NCBI GenBank assembly: GCA_021813195.1
Contig: JAKALI010000205.1
Span: forward strand, 1-7,106
Length of the DNA stretch: 7,106 bases
Source of the DNA: Pseudomonadota bacterium
Lineage (GTDB): Bacteria > Pseudomonadota > Alphaproteobacteria > Rhizobiales > Hyphomicrobiaceae
Direction of reading: 5' to 3'
The position numbers were made by a program, and so were the translations under genes. Below are positions 5,754 to 7,106 of this stretch, piece by piece (position 1 is the stretch's first letter; every line of letters begins with the position of its first letter). Below the pieces are notes generated by a model, which made no database searches, had not been told where the DNA came from, and saw only the letters and a program-made list of their open reading frames with translations.

Positions 5754-7106
5754 ATGCGAATTCGGCTGTTCGGCCAGCATCTCCATCTATCGTTTTTCGC
5801 GCTGGCGGCGGCCGAGACGGGTTTGTTTTTCGGCCTGCTGATCGCGGCCGGGTTGGTGCGGCTGGGACCCCACCTGGCGCTGATCGATCGGGCGGAGGGT
5901 CCCCTTTGGCCGCGCGCGGTCGTGTTCAGCCTCGCCCTGGTCGCGAGCTTCCTCGCATTCGGTCTTTACAGCGTACGCCAGCGCGCCCGATCCATCGGAA
6001 TCGTCATTCGCGTGATTGCCGCGGTCTTCGCCGGGGTAGTCGCGACGACGGTGATTTTCTATGCGATTCCGCCGCTGTGGATCGGTCGAGGAGTGATCAC
6101 GATTGCGGCGCTCGGGGCCGCAGCGATAGTCGTGCTCCTGCGACTCGTGTTTTACCGTTTCGTCGATGCGTCGCCCTTGAAGCGGCGCGTGATCGTCTTC
6201 GGTGCGGGTCGAGGGGCCTCGGCGATCGCTAGCTTGCGGCGGCGGGCCGATCAGCGGGGGTTCCTGTTGCTGGGCTTCATAGCGACCCCCGATGCGGGAA
6301 CGGAGGTGCCGGTCGACAAGCTCATCGCGGCAAATGGCGGCTTGCTCGGAGTATGCCAGCAACACGAGATCGACGAGATCGTGATCGCACTCGATGATCG
6401 TCGAGGGCGATTTCCGATCGCCGAGCTCCTCGAATGCCGGCTGTCCGGGATCGACGTGACGGAACTGCCGACCTTCCTCGAGCGCGAGACCGGACGCGTG
6501 CGAATCGATGTCGTGAGCCCGAGCTGGCTGATTTTCGGTGAGGGATTCAACCGGGGGTCAGTGCGTCTTTTCACTTCACACGTGCTGGGACTCGTCGCGA
6601 GCCTCGGTATCCTGGTTCTGACGCTTCCGGTGATGCTGTTGACGATACTCGCGATCAAGCTTGAGGATGGATTGCGCGCGCCGGTGTTCTATGGGCAGCA
6701 GCGGGTCGGGCTCGGCGGGCGCACCTTCAAGCTTCTAAAATTTCGTAGCATGCGGATCGATGCCGAGTCCGACGGCGAGGCCCAATGGGCTCAAAAGGAC
6801 GATCCCCGTGTCACCCGAGTCGGCGCGGTGATTCGCAAGCTCCGGATCGATGAGTTGCCGCAAATCGTCAATGTGCTCTACGGGGATATGAACTTCGTCG
6901 GTCCCCGTCCCGAGCGACCGCAGTTCGTCGCCGCGCTGGCGGCTAAGATCCCGTACTACATGCAGCGACACTGCGTGAAGCCCGGAATCACCGGCTGGGC
7001 GCAAGTGTGCTACCCGTACGGCTCCTCCGAGCGCGACGCGCTCGAGAAGCTCCAGTACGATCTTTACTACATCAAGAACAACGGCTTGCTCTTCGATCTG
7101 TCGATC
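5754..7106 (+). CDS. Polyprenyl-phosphate sugar transferase, XrtA/PEP-CTERM type (3' end outside window)
   Basis: An uninterrupted frame of 451 codons runs off the window edge. The protein is an initiating phosphoglycosyltransferase that transfers a sugar phosphate from a nucleotide sugar to undecaprenyl phosphate in the inner membrane. Four hydrophobic helices (about 13-33, 56-76, 86-106, 112-132) precede a nucleotide-binding-like domain (VIVFGAGRGASAIA, 146-159). Next comes TELPTFLERETGRVRIDVV (236-254), then SPSWLIFGEGF, a stretch characteristic of the EpsB-like family linked to exosortase A (the TIGR03013 type). A further membrane segment (275-299) leads into the catalytic bacterial sugar transferase domain (PF02397): FYGQQRVG (312-319), FKLLKFRSMR (325-334), RIDELPQ (364-370; Asp367-Glu368 are the expected catalytic pair) and GPRPERP (383-389). 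Relatives end roughly 10-20 residues further on, so the gene is probably intact. It is divergent from the ATP-grasp gene. Confidence 0.92.
   Translation, partial: MRIRLFGQHLHLSFFALAAAETGLFFGLLIAAGLVRLGPHLALIDRAEGPLWPRAVVFSLALVASFLAFGLYSVRQRARSIGIVIRVIAAVFAGVVATTVIFYAIPPLWIGRGVITIAALGAAAIVVLLRLVFYRFVDASPLKRRVIVFGAGRGASAIASLRRRADQRGFLLLGFIATPDAGTEVPVDKLIAANGGLLGVCQQHEIDEIVIALDDRRGRFPIAELLECRLSGIDVTELPTFLERETGRVRIDVVSPSWLIFGEGFNRGSVRLFTSHVLGLVASLGILVLTLPVMLLTILAIKLEDGLRAPVFYGQQRVGLGGRTFKLLKFRSMRIDAESDGEAQWAQKDDPRVTRVGAVIRKLRIDELPQIVNVLYGDMNFVGPRPERPQFVAALAAKIPYYMQRHCVKPGITGWAQVCYPYGSSERDALEKLQYDLYYIKNNGLLFDLSI

Noticed and set aside
5787..6365. Minus-strand open frame of 192 codons
   Set aside because: It is a shadow of the sugar transferase. 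The translation is rich in Arg, Asp and Gln with no hydrophobic core.

Overview
This window looks like one edge of an exopolysaccharide (EPS) biosynthesis locus in a high-GC Gram-negative bacterium, probably a proteobacterium. The strongest lineage clue is the 3'-most gene, which runs off the window. It is a five-helix polyprenyl-phosphate sugar transferase of the type found with exosortase A (XrtA)/PEP-CTERM systems (EpsB-like). No exosortase or PEP-CTERM protein is in the window, so the system assignment rests on this one gene.

Layout. Bases 1-107 are four head-to-tail 23-bp repeats plus a partial fifth. They resemble the repeat-rich terminus of an IS21-type element whose body would lie to the left. 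This end abuts an N-terminal transposase fragment of the IS5 family (108-544, minus strand). The fragment has two in-frame amber codons, both where the family has tryptophan. An IS-end-like sequence follows at about 549-570. After a 50-base gap comes a GT4 glycosyltransferase on the plus strand (624-1808). Three minus-strand genes converge on it: a PAPS-dependent sulfotransferase (1831-2925), a second GT-B glycosyltransferase (3039-4187) and an ATP-grasp ligase (4394-5518). A 235-base divergent intergenic region (5519-5753) holds several palindromes. It separates the ATP-grasp gene from the sugar transferase (5754 to beyond 7106).

Working model (inference). The sugar transferase would load the first phosphosugar onto undecaprenyl phosphate at the inner membrane. 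The two glycosyltransferases would extend the repeat unit. The sulfotransferase and ATP-grasp ligase would decorate it with sulfate and with an amide- or ester-linked acyl or amino-acid group. Donors, acceptors and linkages cannot be read from sequence. The left half (GT4 gene and sulfotransferase) is visibly less GC-rich than the right half. Together with the flanking dead insertion sequences, this suggests the locus was assembled partly by transfer.
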